DNA of 64,000 nucleotides from Isoetes taiwanensis (GCA_021234155.1 JAJEKV010000085.1:3792706-3856705), one strand, 5' to 3'. Positions 1-11,772 are shown, counted from the first letter of the stretch. Notes: a model not told the origin generated them from the sequence alone. Program-made: numbers and translations.

Positions 1-618
1 AATAATATTTGATCTAGAATGTGAAACATTTGCAAGATTCTTGCTTCATTGGCAAAAAGATAGAGTTTTAGAAAGATGTTAGAAAATGGTCTTAAATGCT
101 CATAAATGCGCTGAACAGAGATCCAAAAATGTGCCTTCCAGATCCAAAAATTGTGACAAACAGGGGTTGACAAACAGGACCTCTGTTGCAGCTTTGGTGC
201 AAATGGCAGGAATAATTATTATTGTTGAGTGCATATTTTCAGGTTAGCCTATGGTAATATAGGCGCTTTAGCCTGAATGTTTAGTTTCAGCCATGGAAAG
301 TTTTAAGGTTGCAAGTATTCATATTAAATTGAATAAATAAAGACAGATGTCCTTCGTTATGGTGCAAGAACAAGCTTTCATGCTTCTAATCATGTTGGAG
401 AATGTTTAACTTTTATGGTAATGTTTGGCAGATTTGAATATACTTCTAAGACGGAAATGGCTTCGATTATCATGATACAATTTTAAGGTATGTAAGAAAA
501 TAGAAATGCTGCTTACATGGTTTCTTAAACTGCCAAATGCATGCTACATGCTTGTTCCTATAAGGTTGTATTTTGATGCTACAAAGCCATGGCTTGATTA
601 TGGGATGTTCTGTCATAG
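1..618. other. AT-rich DNA, no feature recognised
   Basis: If the exon at 619 belongs to a gene that starts outside the window, this stretch would be its intron sequence. No second exon could be placed with confidence. Confidence 0.3.
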
Positions 619-1054
619 GAATTAAGCCAACACCAGGAGACTCACCATTGCAGGTATTGATAAATATATAATGACAGATTTAAGCATTGTTTATCACCAT
701 TCGAAAGGCACTTCACATTAAAAAAGTAAGTGAACATTCAGTATACAAATTACAGTTTTTTACTTTAGTGCTGGAAAACCTAGATTTGAATATTTAAGCT
801 CGAACTCACTACAGACTAAAGTATCTGTTGGGTTTTTTGTTCTACATTTTTACATGGGAAAGCTAATGCACTTGCTGTAATTTTTTTCTCTACTTTAGCT
901 TGGGCCAAAGGCTGAGGATGTGCAGGCACCTTTCAATCCCTTCGTTTTTGCCTACAGATTTCTTCTGGGCATCATTGCATCAGCATACTATGTATTAGTT
1001 CCTATATATATGTGGTTGAAGGACCAGATCACCCCCAAAGGACAACCAATATGA
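619..1054 (+). CDS. 3' exons of a small membrane protein gene, unidentified
   Basis: Two exons can be joined. The first is 619-653, bounded by a TCATAG acceptor and a CAG/GTATTG donor. The second is 899-1054, preceded by a pyrimidine-rich stretch and TTTAG, and ends in TGA. They join in phase and give a 62-residue C-terminus. It starts IKPTPGDSPLQ, then LGPKAEDVQAPFNPF, then one hydrophobic helix (about residues 31-50: LLGIIASAYYVLVPIYMW), and ends KDQITPKGQPI. This reads like the tail of a small single-pass plastid or mitochondrial membrane protein, but I do not recognise the family. Upstream exons were not found within 1-618. The coding style and clean splice borders suggest a working gene entering from the left edge. 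Confidence 0.5.
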
Positions 1055-2114
1055 GCGTCTGCTTTGGAGGAGGAGCTCACTTAGTATCTGATCGATCTAA
1101 GGTTGCAGTTCCTCAAATCTGAAGCTGCATATAACGTTTTTTGTGAAGGAATGGGTGTAATCTATCAAAAGCGACTTTTTCAGGAGTTCCATGCGATCCT
1201 AGAGGTCTGTCTTTGTTTATGTTTATGAGCACATTACTTATATTTCTTGCGAGGAGTTGCGCAATTGTAATGATTAGAAACTGAACAGGATATATCAAGT
1301 CAGAGGCCAGTGGAAAATTAATAAGTTGCCTTAGAACCAAGAAAAAAGTTTATCAGATTAAGAGCAAAAGAAAGGCGTTGCATTTATTAGGACCACAAAA
1401 CTGGAAAAGAGATTCAGCCTTTGTTTCTATTGAGATAATTAAAATTTGAGAAGCACCAAGAGCAGTATCCAAAAGGTTTTTCCCGACAATTTGATGGATT
1501 GCTTTCACTTCCTCTTGCCATTTTTGAGCATTGATGTGCTTGGACTGTTTTTTGTCAGATTGCCGCATTCTTATTTGCTAAAATTCGCATGGATCTGATA
1601 CTTGGATCACTCTATTTGCAGGGGGAGGAGCTGAAGGACTCGGTGTTTCTTATATATGCAAACAAACAGGTTGATAAATTTTGCTCTCTTGAAATTTACA
1701 TTCAGAATGAAGTTCAATTGGCTACAAACACAAGGATCGAGTAAAAACCAAGGATGAATGGGAAGATGAGGTTATTCACATTTTGCATCCGCTGTTATAT
1801 ATCAGACCATTTTTTAATAAAAAACATTCAGTTTGAGCCTTGTGCTTTTAAACCTTCTGTTCCAAATGTTGTCTTCAGTATAATTATAAACAATGGTCAA
1901 TTAATCATTTACATACAACATCAATCAATTAATCATTACATACATCGTATTTCGTAATAAAATATGTTTCGAAGCATTGAAATTTCTTGTGCTAATGCAT
2001 TAAGGTCAAATATCGTGCTCCATTTTCAGATCGATCAATTTCATGCAGGAAGCACTATTAGATATTATATATTACAAACTAGGTATACGTATATTGTTTC
2101 AATATCATATTGAA
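1055..2114. other. 3' flank of the small membrane protein gene, nothing further recognised
   Basis: AT-rich sequence without a believable coding frame. The open frames at 1113-1340 and 1353-1568 on the minus strand are short and have no family resemblance. Confidence 0.3.
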
Positions 2115-2144
2115 CTAGAAACGTGTGCCCGGCGATGCCGGGCA
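2115..2144 (-). mobile_element. Helitron 3' terminus, minus strand
   Basis: Read on the minus strand, the sequence has a perfect 8-bp stem with a 3-nt loop (TGCCCGGC ATC GCCGGGCA, positions 2126-2144). CACGTTT follows, then CTAG at 2118-2115, then T as the first flanking base. A GC-rich hairpin about 7-10 nt before CTRR, inserted before T, is the known signature of Helitron 3' ends. The same 30 bases occur on the plus strand at 15512-15541, which supports a real terminus. The element body lies at higher coordinates. Its 5' TC end was not found. Confidence 0.75.
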
Positions 2145-3746
2145 TTAGCTGATGTGTGTGCATTTGGTGAACCCAAGATGATAGTACTGTGCATGCAGAT
2201 AGACGTTGAGCAAGTAATAGTCATGTGCTCGAGTATTGTTGGGGCGCTCGTAGAGTAGATTTGCAAGGGTTTTAGGGAAATATGATATTTTTGCACAGAT
2301 ATTGAATGAGCTAAATAAGAGTTGCTCGGAGATTGTTCGGGATACTTTTGGTTGGGCTAGAATTGTATGTTCTAAGAGAAAGTGTTATTTTACCCGAGCA
2401 TTATTCTGGATGTTGCTCGTGCTAAGTTATCTTCACATGACTTGCAACTTGCATGCATTCTAGTAGGTGGTTATGATCTCTTTGGTTATTCTAGTATGCA
2501 CCTATGACCTTTTCATGCTCACAATTGAAAGCAACTTAGTGCCAAGAAAACAGATTACACACTAAGTATACATTATTGGCAAGACTTTTAGGTTCCTTTT
2601 CCTACAAATTATGATCTCCACCAACAAAAAATCCGGCACAAAAACTAAACTGAATGTCATTTTAAAGCAAAATCCAGCGCCAGATGCCAACAAAGTACCT
2701 ACAACACCATGCCCTCCACCAACAAAGTACCTACAACACCAGGTTTAACCTGGTTACAAAGAACACTCAGGCGTACATACATTGGCATATACCCAAAATA
2801 TCCCCACCCACAAACAGACCTTTGCGCAAACCCAAAAAGCCCATTGTAGACATTTCTACCATGTAAGTAGGCAAACCGATACAAATGGCCTTTTCAACTT
2901 TCCTACCCTATGTTTTTGCCAAAACATACTTTCCAACGTTTGATTTTTTTGAATGCGTATCATTCAAGCCTAAAAATTAGTCTACCAATTCATTGAATCA
3001 TGGTTCATCTTCATGTTAGTGCACTTCTTTGGCCATGTTAGTGCACTTCTTTGGCTATAGCTGGAGAAAAAAAGGATTCACTGGAATATGTTTCTCTAAA
3101 AATGGCAGATGGATCTAATTCTGACCCTGCTAGTTTCAAATATCTGAAGCTTGAGCGCATTGTTGAAACAGCTGCATCTCTATAATCAGTGCAAGCTCTC
3201 CTGCAAATATCAGAGTCAAAAGTTAGCGCAAAGTCATGACTTAGTGAAGAATATACCTAAGCTGCATCCTTCCTTCATCCTTCCTTACATACTACCTGAT
3301 CTTTTTGGAAACCATCAGCTAAAAATAATGTAAAGGAGGATGAGATTATATTCCAGAGCCATGTCCCTTTATACTGCAGAAATATTTTGAAATAACAGGA
3401 GCCGGAAAATATTCAAGCTTCAAAGGATACCTTGTTCCTTGGGCATTTGTTTGCCATGAGGACGTGTTCCTCGTGTATCTGTTTGTCAAAAGCCAGAAAA
3501 GAGTTGCATAAAAGTTTTTTTTTTAAGATCTCGGCAACAACGCAAGTATACCACCAGCGACATATTGCGGTGATTGTTTCACCACTTGTTTCCAGAATTA
3601 ACCAAATTAACTTCTGTGATATTTGCAATCCATGTAGCTACATCATATAAACAAAGTTGGAAATATAAAGCACAAACATATTTGAGCACGGGGAATAAGG
3701 AAGCCGAAGCTGCGCTAAAAATGCCTAATCTTCCGTAATGCTCATT
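2145..3746. other. Interior of the minus-strand Helitron, no gene recognised
   Basis: Contains a short duplication near 2690-2745 (CCAACAAAGTACCTACAACA twice) and a repeated GTTAGTGCACTTCTTTGGC near 3015-3055. No reading frame resembles a known protein, and no Helitron Rep/helicase was seen, so the element is probably non-autonomous. Confidence 0.35.
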
Positions 3747-4060
3747 TCTGGCTGGACTTGGCTTTCCTTTTTGCTGGCTTCTTTGGAGGCTTGGGCATCT
3801 CAGGAGGTTAGCGTCTGCTTCTTCGATGGTCGTCCACCTTCAACAAAGGTTACCTTGTTCTTGTATGCCATGGAGGGACAAGGAACAAGGCGCTCATGGA
3901 GGGCGCTTAGGGTTTCAGCCCTGCTCTTTTGCTCATAACTCAGGATTCCGGTGTCAGATTCAGGTGTTCTTGGGCTCGTTGGAAAGCTTATCAAACGAGT
4001 TAGAGTATTCTTAGCAAGGTCAGTGATCTCCTCAACCATGCTTTTATTTTTATCTCTGAA
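3747..4060 (-). pseudogene. C-terminal fragment of an unidentified protein
   Basis: On the minus strand a frame beginning near 4060 reads through MVEEITDLAKNTLTRL, an acidic/serine stretch, then KVTFVEGGRPSKKQTLT. It then stops. One base out of frame, the sequence continues as PEMPKPPKKPAKRKAKSSQK and ends in TGA. The proline/lysine-rich tail in the shifted frame looks like a natural C-terminus, so the stop at about 3800 is probably a one-base indel. I do not recognise the family. It sits next to the ORP fragments and may belong to the same collection of gene pieces. Confidence 0.3.
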
Positions 4061-4526
4061 GCCATAATGCCCACAGGTGATTGTTGCTCATAATAGCAGA
4101 AATCTGTAGCATAACTAATCTCGCATGATAGAAAGATCTTGGATCCAATCGGGCTTGCTACAGATTGGTAAAGCATGAAACAAAAACCCCTCTTTTCATA
4201 CATATCCAGTTGAATCATTCTGGCAACTTCAATCGTTTACCCCAATTGTTCATTCAAAAAACCAGACTCGAAGAGATCTGCTATTCCAAATCCCTATGAT
4301 CTTGAAGAATAACCCCTACGATTCAGAGCTTCGGATCTTGAAGAACCACCACCGTATAAAATGGGTGAAGAGTTCCCGCCTATAGCTTCCCTTCACGACC
4401 GTGCCCGAAAAAATGAATGTGCAGCCGTATTCTTCTTGGACCGTATGCGGATGGGTTCAACAAAAAAAAAAAAACCCTAACCAGTCACGCACATGTATTA
4501 TACGGTTTTGTAATGGTGAAACCCCC

Positions 4527-4967
4527 GGGGTCATAACATGCTGAAGAGCATATTTTGGGGTCGTTTCATTGAGCTTAACCCTTAACCCTGTTGGAATTCT
4601 TACACTCAAGTTTGATGATGGTGAAGTTTACCAATAGAGCAAGATACTATTCTGTCCTTATCATGGTAGAAATCTTATGGGCAGAAGTCCTCCGAAAGGG
4701 CTACATTGTATCAGCGTGTTGCGCTAGTAGCACCCTACGGGAGCTCGCCCATGTTACATCAGTCGAGGGGCCTCAGTGCACTAGGGACAAAAATTGTAAT
4801 TTTAATTCTAATTATAATATTGACAGCTGACTTCTTCTATAAATAAATTGATCATAGGAAAACTTTATGTTGATCATTACGGAACAATGCAGATACAAGG
4901 GAATCAACAATTCTCATGTAAAATAAAGTTCAAGGAGCAGTCTCTCTTGGAGAAGAACCCCCATCAG
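4527..4967 (+). pseudogene. Oxysterol-binding protein-related (ORP) fragment, copy 1
   Basis: ORP proteins transfer sterols and phosphoinositides between membranes. Two exons of the plant ORP ligand-binding domain are visible. Exon 4527-4643 encodes LKSIFWGRFIELN...VGILTLKFDDGEVY. It carries a stop where the family has Trp (Gln-Trp-Ser-Lys), a small insertion, and a donor changed from GT to AT. Exon 4827-4967 is intact, with a good ACAG acceptor and CAG/GTGATC donor. It encodes [16 protein letters not shown] and [14 protein letters not shown]. The order is right for an ORP gene, but the upstream and downstream exons are missing. The 4527-4643 exon is duplicated at 5426-5518. Confidence 0.8.
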
Positions 4968-5059
4968 GTGATCACCAATAATTCTCATGACTTACGATAA
5001 GGCTAGTCAGGATGGTTCTTGTTCTGCTAGCTTGTACTAGCTTAATAATAGCAATGTCT

Positions 5060-5518
5060 TTATTTATTGATAGTAGTCACAGTCCCTCTTTCCCAGATGA
5101 TACATTGGCAATCGAGTTAGCTCTTAGTGTTGGTTTTGCCTATCCTGTTATAGAGAGAAGAAAAAAATTACCGGATCCAAAGGAGCAGGAGAAGGCTGTA
5201 AGCATGTGGCCCATGATCAGAGATAACAATGGCAAGGACCTTAACAAAATATACCTGCCTATTTATTTCAACGAGCCATTGCCAACACACTCCCCTGTCC
5301 ATTTCTCCTTTTCTTATACATAGAAAAGGTGCTTTACTGCAATCTGGCAGGTTAGTCATCATCCAATGGTCATTGCTTGCCACTGTGAAGGGAGGGGCTT
5401 GAAGTTCTGGGGTGATATCATGCTGAAGAGCAAATTTTGGGGTCGTTCCATTGAGCTTAACCTTGTTGGAATTCTTACACTCGAGTTTGATGATGGTGAA
5501 GTTTACTAATGGAGAAAG
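5060..5518 (+). pseudogene. Oxysterol-binding protein-related (ORP) fragment, copy 2
   Basis: An N-terminal piece of the ORP ligand domain lies at about 5060-5288 ([18 protein letters not shown], then [15 protein letters not shown]). An exon at 5351-5518 follows, after a GGCAG acceptor, with [16 protein letters not shown] and then [19 protein letters not shown]. The HHP motif that binds phosphoinositide in ORPs is visible, with one Pro missing from the usual HHPP. A TAA replaces the Gln codon just before the donor AAG/GTACTA. Copy 2 begins where copy 1 ends, so the pair looks like the tail and head of two tandem ORP pseudogenes. A LINE is inserted in the next intron. Confidence 0.8.
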
Positions 5519-5574
5519 GTACTATTCTGTCCTTATCACAGTAAAAATCCCATGGGCAGAAGGATAGGATGATT

Positions 5575-7797
5575 AAATAATAATAATATTATTATTATTA
5601 TATAATGTCTAATGCTCACTTGGGCCTCGAGAGGCCATGGAACACATGAACAACAATTTACAATTTTAATAGCAAGGAACGGTGTGCATCCACCGCCCTT
5701 ATATATGGTCCCAGCGTCATTGGTGGTATATAAAATAGTGAAGAGAAATCCTCGGCCTGGATGCCAAAATTGTGTCTAATATCTGCATATTCAGAACAAT
5801 GTATGAAAGTATGATTTTCGTCTTCAACACATCCTGTCTTGCATATTCTACATAGACGGTTTTCTGCTGGTATTTTCGCCCATCTGCCTGTTTCTATTTC
5901 CAGATTGTTGTGTGACCCGGTTCTATACCTGGCTATTAGTTTCCTTTGTGCTGGCGGGATGTTGGCCTTTAAATATAGGTGGCTCTCGTATGTTCTCATG
6001 CAATTAACATCTGCCCGGTACTGTTGCATTCTCTTCCCTGGATCAGCCCATAATTTTCCCAATGCCATCCTTTCAAGTAAAGCTCGGACTTCATCTTTCT
6101 CTGTTGGCCATGAAGAGCTCTCTAGACCCCACTTACCAGCCCATGCCGACAGCTTCCTTTGCCATTCTGAGTTTTCCATTGCTTGATGTGACAACCTATT
6201 CGGACTTTGTGCTTTAACCCTGTTATAGAAATTTATAGCATGAAAAAGCCCTTCTAACTCAAGCGGGAACATACCTGCCTCTGCTAGAGTTATGGCGTAC
6301 GGAGTCTGTGATCTTATCCCAAGTTCCTCCTTTAGATACATCTTCTGGACCCCTCTATTTGTTTCCACATTCTTGAAGAGATTTCTGGCCCCCAAATTGG
6401 AGCACCATACAGCACAACTATCTGAACAAGAGTTTTGAATAGCATCTTCTTCAGGTTCCAATCAGTGAGGGAGGCTTTTCTACACTTCGCCATCATGCTA
6501 AATAACGCTGCCTTACCGCCTGAGACTCGCCTATTTATGCAGTTCTTCCAACTGTAATTGGATGCAATGTCAAGTCCTAGATATTTATATGAGTCAACTG
6601 TTTCTAAAATCTGCCCCTTATATGTGAAAACAGGCCGCTCCCTTGTCCCGAAAACCATGACCTTGGATTTCAAGAGGTTTACACTCATCTTTTTTGCTTC
6701 GCAGAACTGCTCCAACTTCTGTAAGTGATCTTGCAAGGTTGCCTTCTTACTAGCAAGAAGGACTACATCGTCCGCATATAGGAGAAGTTGCACTATGTAT
6801 GTGCCTAATTTTGTTCCTGCTAAAGATCCGGCTCGAAGCCAATCATCTAGCTCATCTATAAAAACTCCGAACAGAGTCGGGGAAAGGGGACACCCTTGCC
6901 GAACCCCTATGGTGCTTCTGATTTCTGTGTCTAAGTCCCATGCTACCTTAATCAATACTTCACTGTATAACTGGGATACTGCTCTCCTTAGCTCCATAGG
7001 GACACCTATCTGAATTAATCTGTCACTGAGTTCCTTGCATCGTATCGAATGCCTTTGTGAAGTCTATAAAAGCCATGTACAGGGATGCGTTTGGAGCTTT
7101 GGCTTTCTCTATCAACGCTCTGAGCGTTAGCACATGGTCCAATGTATTATGTTTCTGCCTAAAACCTGCTTGGTAATGTGAGCGAATATTCTTTTGCTCA
7201 GCCCATGAGCTCAACTTTGCTTCTAACAAGCTGCCCAAGATTTTTGAGAACACGCTGCCGATTAAAATAGTTCTGTAGTTGCCTGCAACTTTTTGGTCTC
7301 CTCCTTTATGGATCGGGTGGACCCTATTTGTTCTCCAACTTACTGGTAGCCCTTGAATTAAGCTATTATTGAGCAGATCTGTTAGGGTAGCTAATGTATT
7401 TTCTCCACTCCATTTAAGAAGCTCCATACACAAGCCATCTGCATCCTGTGCCTTATTATTTGATGCTTTGGATAAGCATTCTTTAACTTCTGCTACAGTA
7501 AAAAGGGGAGATGTTGTGGCTAGATTTGGCATGCTTTCAGCGCCATCTAGCCCTGACATGTTTTAATAGCGACTCGGTATCTAGAGCAGTTTGTGTATGG
7601 CTGTCCTGCAGTCTACTCCAGAAACTTTTGGGAGATTTCAGAAGTTGTTCTGATAGGTCTGATTGCCTTTGAGCAAAATAAGCGCGTTTTTTGTTCCTAA
7701 TGAACTGCTTGTACCATTTAGGCTTGCATATACAATTTTGTGGCAATCTTTTTCTAGCATCCTGACATTCTGAATCCCACCACGAATTGCAAGGCTT
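5575..7797 (-). mobile_element. 5'-truncated non-LTR retrotransposon (LINE) with reverse transcriptase
   Basis: Read on the minus strand from 7797. It starts in the linker after the endonuclease (NSWWDSECQDARKRLP) and continues through the reverse transcriptase. Visible RT motifs are IPIHKGG-like VHPIHKGGDQK, YRTILIGSVFSKIL, AGFRQKHNTLDHVLTL, FIDFTKAFDT, GVRQGCPLSPTLFGVFIDEL and the catalytic LLLYADDVVLL. A C-terminal zinc knuckle follows (CRICKTGCVEDENHTFIHC). Three frame breaks, near 7560, 7015 and 6355, make it inactive. The 3' end at about 5575-5606 is an (AAT/TTA)n tail, as in many plant LINEs. The endonuclease domain is absent. Confidence 0.9.
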
Positions 7798-7805
7798 ACC
7801 TGTTA

Positions 7806-8232
7806 TGAATAAAGGATGTTAGTGCTACATTTAGGCCAGGTGTCCTCACAGCCTTTATTGGTGTCCCAAAAAGCAAGAGACATTTGCGCTTATCTCAGGG
7901 TACTGTGAACAAAATGATGTACATTACCCACATGTCACTGTCTATGAATTGCTCATCTATTCTGCTTGGCTGCGCCTTTCAAGCAACATTGACAAGAAGA
8001 AAACTAGTCTGATCTTTTCTTCTTTAGATCACTACTTAACTTCTATGACTGTAGGCAGTTGTCCACAGAACAAAAAAAACGGTTGACAATTGCGGTAGAA
8101 CTGGTTGCAAATCCTTCTATCATATTTATGGATGAACTTGTGAACTATTAGAAACACAGTTGATACAGGAAGGACAGTTGTGTGTACAATACACCAACCT
8201 AGCATAGAGATTTTTGAGGCCTTTGATGAGGT
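7806..8232 (+). pseudogene. PDR-type ABCG transporter fragment lacking its P-loop
   Basis: Full PDR/ABCG pumps are double-size ABC exporters of the plasma membrane. This piece is from the second nucleotide-binding domain. It starts [18 protein letters not shown] and jumps directly to [20 protein letters not shown]. This means the SGAGKTTLMDV Walker A region has been deleted in frame. It continues [20 protein letters not shown]. The frame is then disturbed. Near the end comes [20 protein letters not shown], followed by FEAFDE and a GTATGA donor. The segment between the Walker B region (FMDE) and RNTVDTG is also shortened. The LINE ends 9 bp before it. Confidence 0.85.
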
Positions 8233-8395
8233 ATGATAACTTTTCATTGCATGTATCTAATATACATACACATATTCTCACTTTTTTTCAATTCACAGCT
8301 GCTTTTGATGCAACGCGATGGGCAACTAAGCTATGATTCATTTTATAGAAACTTTATTTCATCTTGGAACGTCTTGATATAAGCTTCTGTCATGG

Positions 8396-9010
8396 AAGGA
8401 TTAGAATGCTTTGATAACATGAGACATGAGGGCATAAGGCCAGATCATGCCAGAGAGACTGGTAGGCTCATTCACATCTATGTTATAGATCTTGGTGCTA
8501 TAGAAGTTGGCCCTTGGTCTGATACCGCTGTGGAGAACAATCTTCTGGAGCAGACAACTTGATGGCATAGTACTAAACAAAATTATTTTCTTGAGTACCT
8601 TGAAAACATGCAACAAAATAGGCGCCACTTCGGAAGGCAGGCGCATCCATGAACAGGTAATGCATTGCAATCTTCAACATGATATCATGATAGGAAATAT
8701 ACTTGCTGATATCAGGGTGTGCCCAATATGGAAAGAAACTCTGCTCTTAATTGTTTTGAGGGCATGCAGTGCAGTGGATAACTAGATTGTTGGAAGTGGC
8801 CTTCAATCTGATGTTATAATTGGAACTATGCTTGTTGATATGTATGCTAATTGTGGGATTATGGAGGAGGCATAGAGTGTGTTCCACAGTTTGCCTAGGC
8901 AGAATGTAATATCTTGGGATGGCATTATCAATGGATATGCTCAACTAGGTAATACTAAAATGGCCAGGCAATATTTTGATAAAATGCAGGATAATGGAAG
9001 GAAATCTGAA
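8396..9010 (+). pseudogene. PPR protein fragment (PLS type)
   Basis: PPR proteins bind organellar RNA in a base-specific way. Recognisable pieces are LECFDNMRHEGIRPDHA, FLSTLKTCNKIGATSEGRRI, HEQVMHCNLQHDIMIGN, VLRACSAVDN, IVGSGLQSDVIIGTMLVDMY and NVISWDGIINGYAQLGNTKM, then ARQYFDKMQDNGRK. These follow the usual P-L-S repeat order, but stops and small deletions interrupt them (for example near 8782, 8872 and 9044). The spacing between the first and second piece is also disturbed. It follows the ABCG fragment by about 160 bp with no common frame. Confidence 0.8.
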
Positions 9011-10674
9011 CTACACCAAACATGTTCTATGGATAAGAATTTATGACTGCTAGATGTTGGAGCCTGCTACAAGGGAACCACCATTAGGGGTTAACCACAT
9101 GGGAATTAAAAGTCGTTATTGATCCTTGCATTGCAATTTGGCTTTGACAAGGTAAACATGGTATTGAAACAAGCTGGTTTAGGATGTTTATAGGTGAATG
9201 AATTAACCATTCTCTCCAATACTGGACTAACATGACAGCTCATTCTCTCTAAAAGTACTAGATAGTCAACAGCTTCTCTCTCTGTAGGGTCCTGGAGTTT
9301 TCTTTTGGGATGGCTTGCTCTGCCATATTTTAAAAGTGCCAACCAAATGAAAAACTTTCCTGTAAATTTTAACATACCTGATCTGTGCTTGTTCTCGTTC
9401 CTGTGAAACACTGTTATGCTTTCGTTCCTAGCTCCTACTGGCAGGAAAACAGAAAGTCTAATGCCGGTTAGTTGCCTGTTGTAGCACGAACTATTAAGAT
9501 AATTGAGACTATAAACTGAATTATGATGAGGTACCTTCAAAAATGAATTTGAAAACCTTGATCAACAGCAGAAACATCTTTCTTGACTTCTCTCGGCCAG
9601 CCCAAGCATCGAACCCATTGTTTTCTTTGCCGTGAAGCCCTCCGACCAGTTCATCTAATCGTCTGTGCACCGGGATGACATGCCAGCTCAGATCCGAAAG
9701 CCTAATGCTGCCGCCACTGCGTTTGCCCTAAGTTCCAGCCTGTCCCTTGCCACGATTCACGTCTATTCTTGTTTTTGTTCTCTCTGATATTTCGAACCAT
9801 ACATAACCACCATTACATCTTCTTTCTTATTTTTGGATTGTGTTGGTATGTGTTCCAGGAACGCCGCATGTAACGCCGCATGCGGCGTTCCTTCATCTTG
9901 CGGCGGCCCTCTTGCGGGATCAAGCAGAATTTGAAATGCGTATCCAGCATTCAATGAAAGAATTTGAAATGCGTAGCCAGCATTCAATGAAAGAATTTAG
10001 AGTGGAGAAAAAACTTTCGATGGCTATTGTCTACGAATTTTGTGCTCAGGCATTCTGGCGCCTCAAAAGTCCTCCGATTCATTTGGCGCCAGTCTCATTT
10101 TTTGGCACTTAGCTACATCGGATATTAAAAGTGCGGGACGCCATTGGATCTGCAGGTAAAACACAGCATTGGGACGACTTAGCCAGACGGGGTCGTGTGA
10201 AAAAAACTAAATACCATTTTTTGCTCAGGATTTTCCAGGATGCAGAGTTGAAGTTCAAGAGAAATCTTTGCTCAGTTGCCGAGGAACGAGCTGGACGCCA
10301 GCTTGGAGGCTTAGGATCAACCAGGTCATCTTTTATTTTGTATCGATTTGTTGGTGAACGTTTTCATGATTTTCAAACTTTTTTACGTTTTCATATGCAG
10401 GATTCTAGATACAAATAGTTTGAATCCATTCCACACTACAATTTGTAAGGATCCAAGAACATTCATCAGCCTGTCCATAGACATCGTGAGCTGTTCCTTT
10501 TTTTATGTGTTGAGATGTAGTAGACAATATTCTGAAGCGTTAATTCTATGCTGCATTTTTTCTTCACCTATTTTATTTTGTCTGTTATATTCGTTTTGGC
10601 ACTAACAGGCTTCCAATAGTTGTTTACACGTACATTTCATATGATGACATGAGAGTTTTCATTTGCACGTCTAA
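9011..10674. other. Non-coding stretch with a hairpin and a 33-bp tandem repeat
   Basis: A perfect 14-bp inverted repeat with an 8-nt loop lies at 9857-9892 (arm AGGAACGCCGCATG). A 33-bp unit is repeated in tandem at 9927-9959 and 9960-9992 with one mismatch. The open frame at 9106-9540 on the minus strand (144 codons) has no recognisable family. Confidence 0.5.
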
Positions 10675-10800
10675 GACTGTTTAAAATAGAGGTTTGATGT
10701 CAGCATATAAGCAGGTCCATGGTTAGGGGCTAAGCAAATCACTTCAGCAAAACATTGTTTTCCCAATTCCACATCTCCATCTTTGCATTTGTCTGAGATT
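10675..10800 (-). pseudogene. PPR E-motif fragment
   Basis: On the minus strand, CKDGDVELGKQCFAEVICLA and PNHGPAYMLTSNLYF match the E motif that follows the last PPR repeat in plant E/DYW proteins (GNVELGxxCF...LxPxxxAxYVLxSNIY). Nothing before or after it continues the protein in the same frame. It lies in the opposite orientation to the PPR piece at 8396-9010, so they are not one gene. Confidence 0.55.
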
Positions 10801-11772
10801 TGGAAAAAAATCCTTCCCAAGTGGTGTATAAATTCAGGTAGAAGTAATTCATGATGGAAACAGAGCAATGATTGATGCTGGTGGAAGCATGGAGCATGGT
10901 TATTTTTATTTGTTTTCATCTCCATGTTGATGTTTTTAGAATTTCTATTATATGGCATGACATGCTCAATAATACTTTCTGAGCTCCTTTTATTGTCAGC
11001 AGACTAATGTTATTTCCTTTAACATTGACAGGTATAATTGTGGGCATGATTTTTTGCGGCCTTTGGTCAAAGGAGACTAGAGATGCCAAAACTCAGAGCA
11101 TAGATTATACGGTCTTTTTATAACATGGCCTTTACAAGATATCTGCAAAGTAAATGTGATTAGTGAATAAATTCTATGTTGTTTTTGTTGCATGGGGAAT
11201 CACAAATAGAAATTAATGTTTTCAAATCTTGATGATTCATTCTTTATATTTAAATTTATCCATTCTTTTTTAACCTATGAGTTGTTTTTCTAATGCGGGC
11301 ACCACGAAAGCAACTTTTTGGTGGGTTTTCACTTTTTTGCGCACAAAAAGCAACTTTTACGGTGGATTTTCACTTTTTGGTTGCTTGAGAAAGTTACGTA
11401 CAAAAATAGTAAGCTAATATTCTTGCTTGGCATGCAAGGTTTGGTTGTTCATAAAAGTGTGATATATTGCTTGGTGACTTATAGATCAAAGGGTCTTCCT
11501 AGCGTTTGTTCATTACAAAACACATTATTCTTTGCACGCATGCAACCATAGATCATGCATTATAGAAAAAAACATGAAATTTTCTGTTTTGCCTCAAATA
11601 GACATGATATTTTGATGTTTTCCTTATATAGATAGTTCTAATTGTATCCTTTATCCAGAGGGATTTATCTTTTTATGAGTCATTGAGGAGCATCAAGTTG
11701 AATGGGGCGTGAGAAACATTAGCGTTATCTTACAAGCAATCCATTAAGGTATGGGCTTAAACTTATAATATG
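10801..11772. other. No gene recognised
   Basis: AT-rich. At 11306-11385 a roughly 40-bp unit (AGCAACTTTTxxGGTGGxTT TTCACTTTTTxG) is present twice in tandem, imperfectly. Confidence 0.35.

Noticed and set aside
5839-6186. Plus-strand frame of 115 codons
   Set aside because: It is antisense to the LINE reverse transcriptase C-terminus and has no resemblance of its own.
9857-9892. Helitron terminus
   Set aside because: The hairpin is not followed by CTRR within the usual distance and does not match the family terminus found at 2115, 15541 and 19188.
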